From positions 1 to 40,607 of IMG/VR virus record IMGVR_UViG_3300042301_001646: a stretch of 40,607 bases of DNA. One strand, given 5' to 3'. Every line of letters begins with the position of its first letter. Position 1 is the stretch's first letter. This DNA is from a virus. This document shows, piece after piece, positions 22,993-31,294 of this stretch. The translations under genes and the position numbers were made by a program. A model generated the notes under the pieces. The model made no database searches and was not told the origin of the DNA. It worked only from the letters and a program-made list of their open reading frames with translations.

Positions 22993-25461
22993 TTAAATCC
23001 CTACGGTAAGCATTATATGACCACTTGTTGTATATACAACTCCACCCGTAGAATTGACATTATGATATATACCACCATTACCAACCTGTAGATCAAAAGT
23101 TCCGTTTACTGTGTCGTAATTATTTAAATAAACACCCACAGACTGACCAAGATTATTTATAGAATTACTTATTTGTCTCGGGTCGGTTCTCAAGGCAACA
23201 GAGGTTACGAGCCCAATACATTTATAAGATATCCCTGGTGAGTGTCCGTTAACACCACGTCCCATTTTTAATCCCGTAACTCTTGTTGGCTGCGCTCCGG
23301 TACTAGTAACCATTAACCACTGAGAATCGTAACCACCAATTACAGTTCCATTTGTTATTGAAATTCCCGATTCTGTCCATTTTACAACCCTAGCATCATT
23401 TGTCCCATCTGTAATAGTACCCCCGAAATAATAGTGCAAAGCTCCAGCCCTAGGTGCATTTGGGATTGTTGTATTATCAGATAAAAATGAATTTGCTATT
23501 TTCAAAGATTCATTTCCATTATTTGCATTGGAAAATATATAATAATTAAATCCACTTGCGTTATCTTCAACTATATTTGATTTTATAATAGAATTAGGTC
23601 CAACAACACTTATAGACGATTCTGATGACATATCGTTGTCGGCGTATATTCCAAACATCTGAACTGCAAATGGTCCCATTCCACCATAATTTCTTATAAC
23701 ATTACCCTCTATATTACTATTTAAATCCTTAGCAGTTCTTATTGCGGTTGATACACTAGATCCTAGCACACCAGATTGAAATGTACCTGTCATTAATAAT
23801 AAGTTGTTTTCTATATTTACATTTTTATTCATGAAAGTATAGACTAGATTAAAATCAGTTCCAGCGACAAACGAACTCTTATCAAATACAAAGGTATTGT
23901 TATTGATTTTTATATTTTGGCGTCTATCATGTTCTGTATAATTGGATGTATCTCCACCAAAAACAACAAAATTCCTAGAAGGTCCTGTGCAGAAATTATT
24001 CTCAAATATAATATCTTCAAATAAAACCCCGCTTACTCTTGGACTCTCATTAACAAATAAACATGCGCTGTGAGTTGAATTCATATAAAATCTATTATTT
24101 CTTATAATAAATCTCTTAACTGAAGATCCCCCTAACCCACCAGAAGGATTGAACACATGTCGCGAGGCTGTCCCACTCTCTCTTGATTCAAATACACAGC
24201 CTTCAAATAAAATATCACTCACCTCATGGTTATTCGCATGAGTCATATCAATATCCTTACCATCATCACTATTAGGGCGTTTAGCAAAATAACAATTTCT
24301 TATTGTTATTCTTCTAACCGGCATATTAGCGATTATTTTACTTTTTGGCCCAGCGTCACCCGAGTCAAATTGAACAATAGCTGTATGCCCACCATAAAGA
24401 TAGCAATTTTCAATCAACATATCTGTACATTGATTAATCTCTAAAGAATGATAGCGAGACTCCCCTATTGTAACATTTTTAATATAAATAAATTTACCAT
24501 GAACTAAATTAAATATATTGCCAGATGATTTATCTTTATCATTAGCCGCGTTTTCAACATAAGGATGAGTTAAAGGACATTCTACTTTAAAATCCTCAAA
24601 ACGCACATTACTTGCAGCGCCGTAGGCAGTTGATGTAGTTTGAAAACCCTTTAAATTTATCAATCCGCCAGTACCTCTAAATGAAGCGGAAGTACCCTTT
24701 AAAACAGAATTGTTACCAAAACCTTTAAATACTGTGTTTGAACCGACTTCAATACCAATACATCCTGGACTTTGCGTAGGGGTGTCTGTAGCCTGTGTTT
24801 GAATACATTCAATTCTATAAGTCTTTGGTCCCAGCATTACAGTACCACCTCCAGCAGCTTCCGCTGCGTCACAGCAAGCCTGTATAGCGGCTCTATCATC
24901 TGTTGTTCCATCACCTACTGCACCATAATCATCTACATAAAATATCCCCATCTTTAATAGCCCATTATCAGAACTAGCAGCTACAGGAGCTATCCATTGG
25001 CTAGACGAACCGTCATTATAATAAGCATACAAAGATCCATACTCAGAGTTTAGCCACAATGTGCCATTACTAGGTGTAGAAGGCGCTGAGGAGCCTATAT
25101 ACAACGTACTATTAGAATCACCTTGATCCCCCTTAGGCCCCACCAGAGAGACGCCTGAGCCCCAACTCACAGCATCCCCTGATTTCGGACCATATAACAT
25201 TGGTGCCGAACCATATTTTATGTAATAATCGCCAGATAATCCTTGACTTGAAGCTGGGGTTCCAGTACCGTCTAGTATAGTTGTAGTATTTGTACTAAAT
25301 AGTGGAACCGATGATCCATCATGATATCTTAAAAAAGCATCTAATTGTGCATCTGTACCAGTGCTAGGGGTTAGATATAAAAAAGCGTCAGCTTCGACCA
25401 CACCTAAATGTAATCCTAAAACTCCTAGTCCAGATGGGATACTTCCTGTTGGGGTTGGCAT
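22993..25461 (-). CDS. Tailspike with pectate-lyase-like beta-helix
   Basis: An 822-residue tailspike. Residues 1-165 form a particle-binding-like region with a GPKGDQGD collagen-like piece and a repeated W/Y pattern (NGTLWLNSEYGSLYAYYNDG). Residues about 174-640 form a right-handed parallel beta-helix that begins with the Pectate_lyase_3 signature (YVDDYGAVGDGTTDDRAAIQ) and continues through recurrent asparagine-rich turns (IRNCYF, FIIRNNRFY, FENNFC, INNNTF, IENNLL). Such spikes bind and often cleave surface polysaccharide. The catalytic residues cannot be assigned by eye. It is preceded by an AGTGTAA element and followed directly by a fibre gene. Confidence 0.9.
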   Translation of the reverse strand: MPTPTGSIPSGLGVLGLHLGVVEADAFLYLTPSTGTDAQLDAFLRYHDGSSVPLFSTNTTTILDGTGTPASSQGLSGDYYIKYGSAPMLYGPKSGDAVSWGSGVSLVGPKGDQGDSNSTLYIGSSAPSTPSNGTLWLNSEYGSLYAYYNDGSSSQWIAPVAASSDNGLLKMGIFYVDDYGAVGDGTTDDRAAIQACCDAAEAAGGGTVMLGPKTYRIECIQTQATDTPTQSPGCIGIEVGSNTVFKGFGNNSVLKGTSASFRGTGGLINLKGFQTTSTAYGAASNVRFEDFKVECPLTHPYVENAANDKDKSSGNIFNLVHGKFIYIKNVTIGESRYHSLEINQCTDMLIENCYLYGGHTAIVQFDSGDAGPKSKIIANMPVRRITIRNCYFAKRPNSDDGKDIDMTHANNHEVSDILFEGCVFESRESGTASRHVFNPSGGLGGSSVKRFIIRNNRFYMNSTHSACLFVNESPRVSGVLFEDIIFENNFCTGPSRNFVVFGGDTSNYTEHDRRQNIKINNNTFVFDKSSFVAGTDFNLVYTFMNKNVNIENNLLLMTGTFQSGVLGSSVSTAIRTAKDLNSNIEGNVIRNYGGMGPFAVQMFGIYADNDMSSESSISVVGPNSIIKSNIVEDNASGFNYYIFSNANNGNESLKIANSFLSDNTTIPNAPRAGALHYYFGGTITDGTNDARVVKWTESGISITNGTVIGGYDSQWLMVTSTGAQPTRVTGLKMGRGVNGHSPGISYKCIGLVTSVALRTDPRQISNSINNLGQSVGVYLNNYDTVNGTFDLQVGNGGIYHNVNSTGGVVYTTSGHIMLTVGI

Positions 25462-25470
25462 AATTAACTA

Positions 25471-25477
25471 TTACACT
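25471..25477 (-). promoter_or_regulatory. AGTGTAA element before tailspike gene
   Basis: On the minus strand TTAAATAGTGTAATAGTTAA lies between the phoH stop and the tailspike ATG, ending 9 bases before the ATG. The same spacing is seen at the protease and fibre-operon elements. Confidence 0.55.
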
Positions 25478-25479
25478 AT

Positions 25480-26205
25480 TTAACTAATTCTTTCAAATTT
25501 AGATATGACGTATTTCAATACTTCGTTACGCATAATGTCGTCGATCCCAAATTGGAATGTTCCGATACCATTTGCTCTTGATTCATCATCATTAAATAAA
25601 TTATATACTTGTGCAAAACCGCCGTTTTTAACGTGGCATTGAGCTAAATCTCCTATTAGGAAGATTTTAGAATCTTTACCAATACGAGTTAAGCAAAGTA
25701 ATAATTCTTGAACACTTAAATCCGCAATTTCATCAACAATCATGATTGTTCTTATATTACTTGTGCCTTTTAGGTATCCAAGTGGAACCCCTTGAATTAT
25801 TTCATCTTTTAAGATCTGATCTAATTCATACTTATTGAGAAGTTGTGTTAATTGATCCATTAGTGGTTGGATAACCCAGGACATCTTGTCTTTTAATTCA
25901 CCTGGTAAGAAACCTAGACCTTTAGAGGCGCTTTCAACTGGATTTCTAACATATATAATCTTATCTGCTTTACCTTCTTTAATTAGTTTTAATGCAGCAT
26001 AAGCGGAGCATAGTGTTTTGCCAACACCTGCGGGCGCTTTACATAATACAATTTTATTTCTATGGTTTAATAAGGCTCTTATAAAGTTTTGTTGTTTATC
26101 TGTCCAATCAAATTCTTTTAAATTAAATGATGGACCGACATTGTAATTTTTAGGAAAAAACTCTTCAGTTACATCAACCCTACGATTTCTTTTTTTTGTA
26201 CTCAT
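25480..26205 (-). CDS. phoH: PhoH-family P-loop ATPase
   Basis: A 241-residue PhoH-like ATPase. It has Walker A APAGVGKT (57-64), the family YVRNPVESASKGLGFLPGEL segment (about 84-103), Walker B MIVDEIADLS (154-163) and the GDLAQCHVKNGG sensor region. PhoH homologues are widespread in phages; suggested roles are in RNA or nucleotide metabolism, but the phage function remains undefined. The gene lies between the moron-like plus-strand gene and the tailspike gene. Upstream, a hairpin (26236-26276) and a GTGTAA match could attenuate it; an alternative -10 (TATAAT at about 26214) lies close to the ATG. Confidence 0.92.
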   Translation of the reverse strand: MSTKKRNRRVDVTEEFFPKNYNVGPSFNLKEFDWTDKQQNFIRALLNHRNKIVLCKAPAGVGKTLCSAYAALKLIKEGKADKIIYVRNPVESASKGLGFLPGELKDKMSWVIQPLMDQLTQLLNKYELDQILKDEIIQGVPLGYLKGTSNIRTIMIVDEIADLSVQELLLCLTRIGKDSKIFLIGDLAQCHVKNGGFAQVYNLFNDDESRANGIGTFQFGIDDIMRNEVLKYVISKFERIS

Positions 26206-26235
26206 TTATTTATTATATTGTCCTGATTTATAAAG

Positions 26236-26276
26236 AAAAAAGAGCCATAGAAAGTAATTTCCGGCTCTTAATTTTT
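26236..26276. terminator. Bidirectional hairpin upstream of phoH
   Basis: AGAGCC (26241-26246) pairs with GGCTCT (26263-26268) across a 16-base loop. On the minus strand it is followed by TTTTTTC; on the plus strand by TTAATTTTT. It lies between phoH and the orphan plus-strand gene. No plus-strand gene ends here, so the minus-strand reading, a short attenuated leader before phoH, is the more meaningful one. Confidence 0.6.
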
Positions 26277-26294
26277 GCGAATCATTAAGTGAAA

Positions 26295-26300
26295 TTACAC
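26295..26300 (-). promoter_or_regulatory. GTGTAA match upstream of phoH hairpin
   Basis: On the minus strand GATAGGTGTAATTTCACTTA precedes a five-codon ORF (MIRKN) and then the hairpin at 26236-26276. It has G instead of A before the core. If active it would make a very short RNA or an attenuated phoH transcript. Confidence 0.3.
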
Positions 26301-26320
26301 CTATCAATTGTACAACAAGA

Positions 26321-26326
26321 TATAAT
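26321..26326 (+). promoter_or_regulatory. -10 box of orphan plus-strand gene, leaderless
   Basis: TATAAT lies five bases before the ATG at 26332, so the transcript would start at or next to the start codon. No good -35 is seen at the usual distance. Confidence 0.5.
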
Positions 26327-26331
26327 AAGAT

Positions 26332-26646
26332 ATGGATAGATTAAAAAAATTAGAATTTTGGATAGAAAAAGGGGCCTTGTTTGAAAAGATAGATGGAGTC
26401 TGGAATGCCTTTTTAGAAGATGAATTTATAAGAGATTTAGGAACCGGAAACTCTTTTGAAGAGATGGTCGATAATATGGAATCTCCAATATTAGACAATA
26501 ATGTAAAATGCGAATTCAAAGATATTCAAGTAAATGATAGATTTATTTACTTAGACGAGGAATGGTTAAAAATAACAAAAAGTAAAGCCATCAGATCTAA
26601 TGACGGCTTTACTTTTACATTTTACGATACTACTATTGTTAATTAA
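26332..26646 (+). CDS. Orphan plus-strand (moron-like) protein, 104 aa
   Basis: A 104-residue acidic hypothetical protein (MDRLKKLEFWIEKGALFEKI; FEEMVDNMESPILDNNVKC; FKDIQVNDRFIYLDEEWLKI). It is encoded against the surrounding late genes, with its own TATAAT five bases before the ATG and a terminator hairpin inside its last codons. This is the structure of a moron: an independent transcription unit inserted between late operons, often active when late genes are off. The second half looks like a small beta-barrel-type domain (KDIQVNDRFIYLDEEW). No family recognised. Confidence 0.75.
   Translation: MDRLKKLEFWIEKGALFEKIDGVWNAFLEDEFIRDLGTGNSFEEMVDNMESPILDNNVKCEFKDIQVNDRFIYLDEEWLKITKSKAIRSNDGFTFTFYDTTIVN
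26581..26613. terminator. Bidirectional terminator inside end of orphan gene
   Basis: AGTAAAGCC (26581-26589) pairs perfectly with GGCTTTACT (26605-26613). On the plus strand it is followed by TTTACATTTT; on the minus strand by TTTTGTTATTTTT. It lies in the last 22 codons of the orphan gene and 26 bases past the stop of the converging lipoprotein gene, so it can end both transcripts. Confidence 0.8.
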
Positions 26647-26827
26647 GATATTTTAATACATCCATTCTAGTTGCATGATTTATATCTGGCTGCATGTTTA
26701 GATATAAAATCTTTTGATCTTTTGTTAGGGAATTGTATTCTTCGTGCATTCTTTCTCTTTTAGCTCTGTCTATAATAGAACACGAAGAGGTTGAAAGAAT
26801 CAAAAATGCTACAAAAAATCTTTTCAT
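26639..26827 (-). CDS. Small lipoprotein (62 aa)
   Basis: A 62-residue protein with lipoprotein signal MKRFFVAFLILSTSSCSIID (lipobox TSSC, Cys near residue 16). The mature part is short, hydrophilic and helical. It is the last gene of the fibre operon, overlaps the previous gene by one base, and converges with the orphan gene. Small phage lipoproteins often act at the outer membrane to block receptors or superinfection; this is a possibility only. Confidence 0.65.
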   Translation of the reverse strand: MKRFFVAFLILSTSSCSIIDRAKRERMHEEYNSLTKDQKILYLNMQPDINHATRMDVLKYLN

Positions 26828-27144
26828 TACTCTGGTTCTGGTGGAGCATTCTGTGCGTCAACCCAGGCTTTCAAAGGTAATATACAGTTTAAGACAGCGG
26901 TAAATGCTGTTTGAACCTCAGGAACCTGAGCTACAGCAGCGAATAAATCATTTGTAGTAATTGTAAAACCGAGATTAGAGGGTCCTATCTCTCCTGTTTG
27001 ACTATTAAATGGTAGAACTTCTAAAGTAGCACCTCCCATAGTTATTGTTGGGCATGTAGCAACTAAATTGTATAACCAAACAGCATCATATACTTTAGAT
27101 GGAACTGCTGGCTTTTCTATAGGCTGATCTAATAGTATTGGCAT
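26827..27144 (-). CDS. Fibre-operon protein, 105 aa
   Basis: A 105-residue hypothetical protein (MPILLDQPIEKPAVPSKVYD; TITMGGATLEVLPFNSQTGE). It has alternating hydrophobic patterns consistent with a small beta-sandwich or virion-associated protein. It lies between the 297-residue fibre-type protein and the small lipoprotein. No family is recognised with confidence; a tail-associated or chaperone role is suggested by context. Confidence 0.55.
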   Translation of the reverse strand: MPILLDQPIEKPAVPSKVYDAVWLYNLVATCPTITMGGATLEVLPFNSQTGEIGPSNLGFTITTNDLFAAVAQVPEVQTAFTAVLNCILPLKAWVDAQNAPPEPE

Positions 27145-27157
27145 ATTTTATTTAATG

Positions 27158-28051
27158 TTAAGATATTAATCCGATTTCTTGTAGTTTTGTTATCAAATCA
27201 CTTAAAGATGCCCTACACTCAGAATCGACTGTAGCGCCTCCTGCCGGAGTAGTTACTGCGGCGGGTCTTACTATAGGAGTTGCTCCCCAAAAAGCTATCT
27301 TTTGACTTGAGGTTGTAGCTAATTGAGTTCCAGACGTTGTGCCGAAATTTATTGATAAACCATCTGCCACTGAAATAGCTCCATTACTCGCTATAGTAAT
27401 TCTACCAATATTATTTGTAGCTAAAACTAAACCTCTCGCAGATCCCGTACCACCAGAAACTGTTCTTAATACAGCCTCAAGATTTCCAGTAGTATTCCAA
27501 GTCAATTCCAATCTTTCAAAATTAGTTGGAGTTGTTGTAAACGATGTTGAATCTGTAGATCTATAAACCCTAAATGTTTGAGGATTCGTGGGTCCTATAA
27601 GATTCCTAATAGCCAAGGTATTTTGAGTTGAATCTGATAATATAGATGTAGATAAAGTGCTATTCTCTGTGCCAAGTCCAATTTTTATATCTCTATGGGT
27701 TGTTATAGCCCCACCCGAACTTATTCCACCCCATTGACCAGTAGTACCAAAAGATATACTTTGACTACTTCCAATAAATATTCCACCAGTGCCTTCAAAA
27801 TTTACACGACCAGTTATACCAGCAAGTAATGAACTTACACTACTAGCTAATGAAATAGCGCCTGTAAAGGTCGCTGTCCCATTTATAGTATGAGTTGTTC
27901 CCGAACTTCCAAACGAAAGCCCACCGCTAATAGATACATTAAAAATTCTTTTAAAGATAGGACTATTAAACGCAACCCCTCCACCTGAATTAACAAATGT
28001 TTGCGTTTTTATTGCCGAGGCGGTTATACCAGAAATCATTCCTTTGTGCAT
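27158..28051 (-). CDS. Tail fibre/virion protein with common C-terminal module
   Basis: A 297-residue Gly/Ser/Thr-rich beta-structural protein with no signal peptide. The C-terminal part (GTQLATTSSQKIAFWGATPI then VRPAAVTTPAGGATV) matches a module found at the end of many phage tail or fibre proteins, with a closing helix (SLSDLITKLQEIGLIS). The N-terminal part is a series of short repeats (GGLSFGSSGTTHTINGTATF). It is likely to be a tail fibre or a virion decoration protein. Spaced 3 bases after the third paralogue. Confidence 0.7.
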   Translation of the reverse strand: MHKGMISGITASAIKTQTFVNSGGGVAFNSPIFKRIFNVSISGGLSFGSSGTTHTINGTATFTGAISLASSVSSLLAGITGRVNFEGTGGIFIGSSQSISFGTTGQWGGISSGGAITTHRDIKIGLGTENSTLSTSILSDSTQNTLAIRNLIGPTNPQTFRVYRSTDSTSFTTTPTNFERLELTWNTTGNLEAVLRTVSGGTGSARGLVLATNNIGRITIASNGAISVADGLSINFGTTSGTQLATTSSQKIAFWGATPIVRPAAVTTPAGGATVDSECRASLSDLITKLQEIGLIS

Positions 28052-28054
28052 AAA

Positions 28055-28522
28055 TTAAAAATCTTCTATTTGTGCATTGATATATATATTTTTATTTGGA
28101 GATATTGCACTTGTTAATTCCACATTAACCCCAACATAAAGTTGAGTACCGCTAGGCATAGGCAATACACGTTTACCCGAATTGTCGAATGGTAGTCCTG
28201 GAATTGAATTTAATATATCTTTTGTAGCGGTTGTTCCATTGAATCCTCCACTAGCGGTAACTCTAAAAGTTCCAAGTAAGTAATCAGTAGATCCTCCATC
28301 ATTTGATATAAAAAATGAAATATCATCTGATGTGCTATCATTTGACGATACAGATATATTCTTAACTATACTTCCATCTGGAGCTCCAGAAGTTAATAAA
28401 ATAACATTAGTAGGAGATAATCCTATAGTTGCAATATCTGGTATAAAACCATCTCCACTAGATAATGCTATAAAATCATTTCTTATACTTTGCGTAAATG
28501 GTGTTGTTGTTAATTTCGCCAT
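28055..28522 (-). CDS. Tandem fibre-operon paralogue 3 (155 aa)
   Basis: A 155-residue beta-structural protein, third of three adjacent paralogues. It has the shared N-terminus MAKLTTTPFTQSIRN, the middle GSIVKNISVSSNDSTSDDIS, the next FFISNDGGSTDYLLGT and the C-terminus KNIYINAQIEDF. The family is unknown to me; the pattern of beta strands suggests a small virion protein or a receptor-binding module. It starts 1 base after the stop of the second paralogue. Divergence among the copies suggests old duplication with selection for variety. Confidence 0.75.
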   Translation of the reverse strand: MAKLTTTPFTQSIRNDFIALSSGDGFIPDIATIGLSPTNVILLTSGAPDGSIVKNISVSSNDSTSDDISFFISNDGGSTDYLLGTFRVTASGGFNGTTATKDILNSIPGLPFDNSGKRVLPMPSGTQLYVGVNVELTSAISPNKNIYINAQIEDF

Positions 28523-28523
28523 A

Positions 28524-28988
28524 TTAAAAATCTTCTAACTGAGCTATTAAATATATATTTTTACTAGCTGTCACTGTACTTGTTACACCAATATATATTT
28601 CTGTATTTGGAGATAAAGTTAAAACTTGATCACCAACCTGATCCACTAGAGATTGAAACAAAAGATTAGAGGTTGTAAGAGGTACTATATTAAGAGTTGA
28701 TCCACTTGCCGTGAAGCCGGACGTAATCGGAATACTTATAGAAAATAATAAATGTTTATTTGCTCCAAAATCTTTCGACATATAAAAAGATACAACTCTA
28801 GCAGATGTGTCTGTTGATGATATACTTATACTCTTGACTATACTGCCTTCAGACAAACCGCTTAAAAATAATATGGTATTATTAGGTGATAATCCAGCGT
28901 CACTTTGAATACTACCTGTAGCTGTATTTATAGTAGCTACAACAGTTCTTATATTCTGTGTAAATGGTGTTGTTGTTGATTTTGCCAT
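28524..28988 (-). CDS. Tandem fibre-operon paralogue 2 (154 aa)
   Basis: A 154-residue paralogue with MAKSTTTPFTQNIRT at the start, GLSEGSIVKSISISSTDTSA in the middle and ASKNIYLIAQLEDF at the end. Compared with copies 1 and 3, the outer segments are conserved and the region after residue 90 varies most, as expected for an exposed loop region. It starts 1 base after the stop of copy 1. Confidence 0.75.
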   Translation of the reverse strand: MAKSTTTPFTQNIRTVVATINTATGSIQSDAGLSPNNTILFLSGLSEGSIVKSISISSTDTSARVVSFYMSKDFGANKHLLFSISIPITSGFTASGSTLNIVPLTTSNLLFQSLVDQVGDQVLTLSPNTEIYIGVTSTVTASKNIYLIAQLEDF

Positions 28989-28989
28989 A

Positions 28990-29454
28990 TTAAAAATCTT
29001 CTATAATAGTTACAATATAAATATTTCTTCCAGATGTAACTGAACTAGATAATAAACCAACATATAAGCTATCTCCAGCTTCTAGGTACATAACTTGAGA
29101 TCCTGTTTGGTCCGATGGCATACCTTGTATTCCAGAAATAGAAGAAAGTCCTAAGGGAGTGAAAGGTAGGAGCGACGATATGGAACCAATATTTGTTGCT
29201 GCTGGTACTGTAGATATCAAATATTTAGTTGCTCCAGAATCTTTAGATAAAAAGAAACATAAATTTTTAGTTGCATCATTTGAACATATATTTATACCCT
29301 TAACGATACTACCCTCTAATCCCGCCTGAACTAATAATTTAGTTCCAGTTGGTGTTATGCCAGGATTAGCAGCTACATTCCCATCTGATGATGTTAAAGA
29401 TGTTAATGCTATTCTATGACTCTGGGTGAATGGTGCTGTATTTATCTTTGGCAT
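28990..29454 (-). CDS. Tandem fibre-operon paralogue 1 (154 aa)
   Basis: The start is set at the ATG at 29454 (MPKINTAPFTQSHRI), which aligns with the starts of the other two paralogues; an upstream TTG at 29478 would overlap the fibre gene. It ends SGRNIYIVTIIEDF and shows the common middle GLEGSIVKGINICSNDATKN. It follows the 498-residue fibre gene by 7 bases. The three copies together encode a set of about 155-residue structural modules that may be assembled in the same tail-fibre complex. Confidence 0.75.
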   Translation of the reverse strand: MPKINTAPFTQSHRIALTSLTSSDGNVAANPGITPTGTKLLVQAGLEGSIVKGINICSNDATKNLCFFLSKDSGATKYLISTVPAATNIGSISSLLPFTPLGLSSISGIQGMPSDQTGSQVMYLEAGDSLYVGLLSSSVTSGRNIYIVTIIEDF

Positions 29455-29461
29455 ACAATTA

Positions 29462-30958
29462 TTAAGAAAATAAACCAACTATAGCTATATTACTTATAGT
29501 ATTTAAGTTTGTTATATCTGGCTTATTTAAGATTACACTAGATCCACTTGTAGAATTCCAATCTGCGTTAATATTTTTTTCAGCACCAGATTCTATGCTA
29601 TTAAATTTCAATCTATCAGTAGATGACATTAAACCAGCATCCCCTGTTGTAGAGATATTTATAGAAAAACCGCTTCCATTACTATTACTTATAGACGCAC
29701 CTGTTGATGAATAACTTATAGACAAATTAGACTGTGAGGATGGAGTGCTGTAAACTAAATTGCCGGATGAATCTATTGACTGTACAAATTGACCTGCGGA
29801 GCCAGAATTTCTCTTGACACCACCTATAACTGTGGGGGTCGCGACTGGTAACGTATAGTTATTGGCATTGACAGCGATGCCGTCTAATTTAGTGGCATAA
29901 GCTGGCGACATTAAACCATCCTGTGATGCTGTAGCTAGTCTTATAGAGTCGCTGCCGCCACTTGTATGAGAAGATGAGTGTGATAGTGGTGTTCTACTAT
30001 CTGTGAATCTAGGGTCATTTCCGACCGCTACTGTATTTGATAAATTACCTGTATTTAAAGCCGCTGCTGAACCTAGAGATGGTTTATTTAAAATAACAGC
30101 ATCACCAGTTGTAGCGTTCCAATCAGAATTAACATTTACCTCCGCGCCGTCTTGGATAGTATTTAATTTAGTTTTGTCAGCGGCTGAAAAAGATCCAGCA
30201 AGAGATGGGGTCGCTTCATTTATTATAGCGTCAGTACCAGTATCGCTATTGATAGTAACTCCCGTTGAAGAATACGATGTAGTTAAATTAGTAGATCCGT
30301 TTGATACAGCAGCGTAAACTAAATTGCCCGAAATATCTATAGATTGAACAAATTCTCCAGAAGCGCCGGCATTTCTTTTAACCCCACCTAAAGTTGTAGG
30401 TGTTGGAGTTGGTAATATATAATTATTGGCATTTTCAGCTATCCCGTCTAATTTGGAGGCATAAGCCTGGGTCATTAAACCATCTTGAGACGAATTAGCA
30501 TCCCTAATTTTATCTAAACCACCAGTAACGTGATCGGAAGCATGTATAGATACAGCAAAATCACCTGAATTACTTAAAGCGGCGGTCCCCAAACCTAAAT
30601 CAACTCTAGTATCTGCGGGAGTTTTATCTTCCCATATATTAGACCCAGAGTTTCTAACTAAAAACGCTGTAGAACCTGATGTTGATATATTTACATCTGT
30701 AAGATCATTTATACTAGAAGAGCTTCCAGAAACTGATGAGAAACCACCGGTTCCATTTAAAAATAAACTTGAATTATTTGGTAGGAGAACAAGATCCCCA
30801 ATAGTTAATGGATCGCTACCATTATAGCGATGTGTAACCGCATGATTAGACGGTATAACTGCATCTGTATATGTGCAGTCAACAGACTCTCCAGAATTAT
30901 CTACAGTTAAGTTATAATTATCTGGATTATCAGCAACTATTAAAATAACATTACTCAT
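29462..30958 (-). CDS. Tail fibre with internal duplication (498 aa)
   Basis: A 498-residue Ser/Asn/Gly-rich fibre. Residues about 165-300 and 340-480 are duplicated: DGLM-x-YA-x-KLDGIA-x-NANNY, the TLGGVKRN / VIGGVKRN block, FVQSID-x-SGNLVY, then AE-x-N-x-DWN and VILNKP are found in each. The N-terminal region (MSNVILIVADNPDNYNLTVD) includes an NHAVTHRYNGSDPLTIG segment found in other fibres. A phage-tail adhesin or tail tip fibre is likely. Its ATG overlaps the stop of the upstream gene (ATGA). Confidence 0.82.
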   Translation of the reverse strand: MSNVILIVADNPDNYNLTVDNSGESVDCTYTDAVIPSNHAVTHRYNGSDPLTIGDLVLLPNNSSLFLNGTGGFSSVSGSSSSINDLTDVNISTSGSTAFLVRNSGSNIWEDKTPADTRVDLGLGTAALSNSGDFAVSIHASDHVTGGLDKIRDANSSQDGLMTQAYASKLDGIAENANNYILPTPTPTTLGGVKRNAGASGEFVQSIDISGNLVYAAVSNGSTNLTTSYSSTGVTINSDTGTDAIINEATPSLAGSFSAADKTKLNTIQDGAEVNVNSDWNATTGDAVILNKPSLGSAAALNTGNLSNTVAVGNDPRFTDSRTPLSHSSSHTSGGSDSIRLATASQDGLMSPAYATKLDGIAVNANNYTLPVATPTVIGGVKRNSGSAGQFVQSIDSSGNLVYSTPSSQSNLSISYSSTGASISNSNGSGFSINISTTGDAGLMSSTDRLKFNSIESGAEKNINADWNSTSGSSVILNKPDITNLNTISNIAIVGLFS

Positions 30959-31287
30959 TTTGTATTTGCTCTAATTATTGTTGCTGCGCCTTTAATTAGT
31001 TTTAAAGAATCTCCAGCAGGAGTTGTTAAAAATAAATCCCACGAGGCGGGGGAGTCGTCTAAATTGATTGTCTGTTCATCAGTTAAGGATAACTTTATAG
31101 AACCTATAGCCGCATTTAAAACTTCGATAGTCATTGCTGTTAAAAAAGAGAAATCAAAATTTCTTCTTATATGGGCTCTTAATGTACAGTCGGTTAAATC
31201 ATAGCTACCGACACATGTATTTATTTTTAAAGACATGTTCCATGTAGCTCCCTGTTCAATAGTTATATCTAAATTTGCCGCAGCCAT
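30955..31287 (-). CDS. Small beta-sandwich tail protein (BppU N-term-like), 110 aa
   Basis: A 110-residue protein with N-terminal LDITIEQGATWNMSLKIN, then LTDCTLRAHIRRNF and ASWDLFLTTPAGDSLKLIKG. The pattern matches a small Ig-like family found before tail fibres in many phages, related to the N-terminal domain of baseplate upper protein. It is the first gene of the fibre operon, with the AGTGTAA element 9 bases before its ATG. It probably anchors the fibres to the tail tip. Confidence 0.7.
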   Translation of the reverse strand: MAAANLDITIEQGATWNMSLKINTCVGSYDLTDCTLRAHIRRNFDFSFLTAMTIEVLNAAIGSIKLSLTDEQTINLDDSPASWDLFLTTPAGDSLKLIKGAATIIRANTK

Positions 31288-31294
31288 TAACTTT

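Noticed and set aside
27835-29539. AGTGTAA cores at 27835 and 29533
   Set aside because: Both lie inside fibre-operon coding sequence far from any start codon, so they were not listed as promoters; they count as background for the motif.
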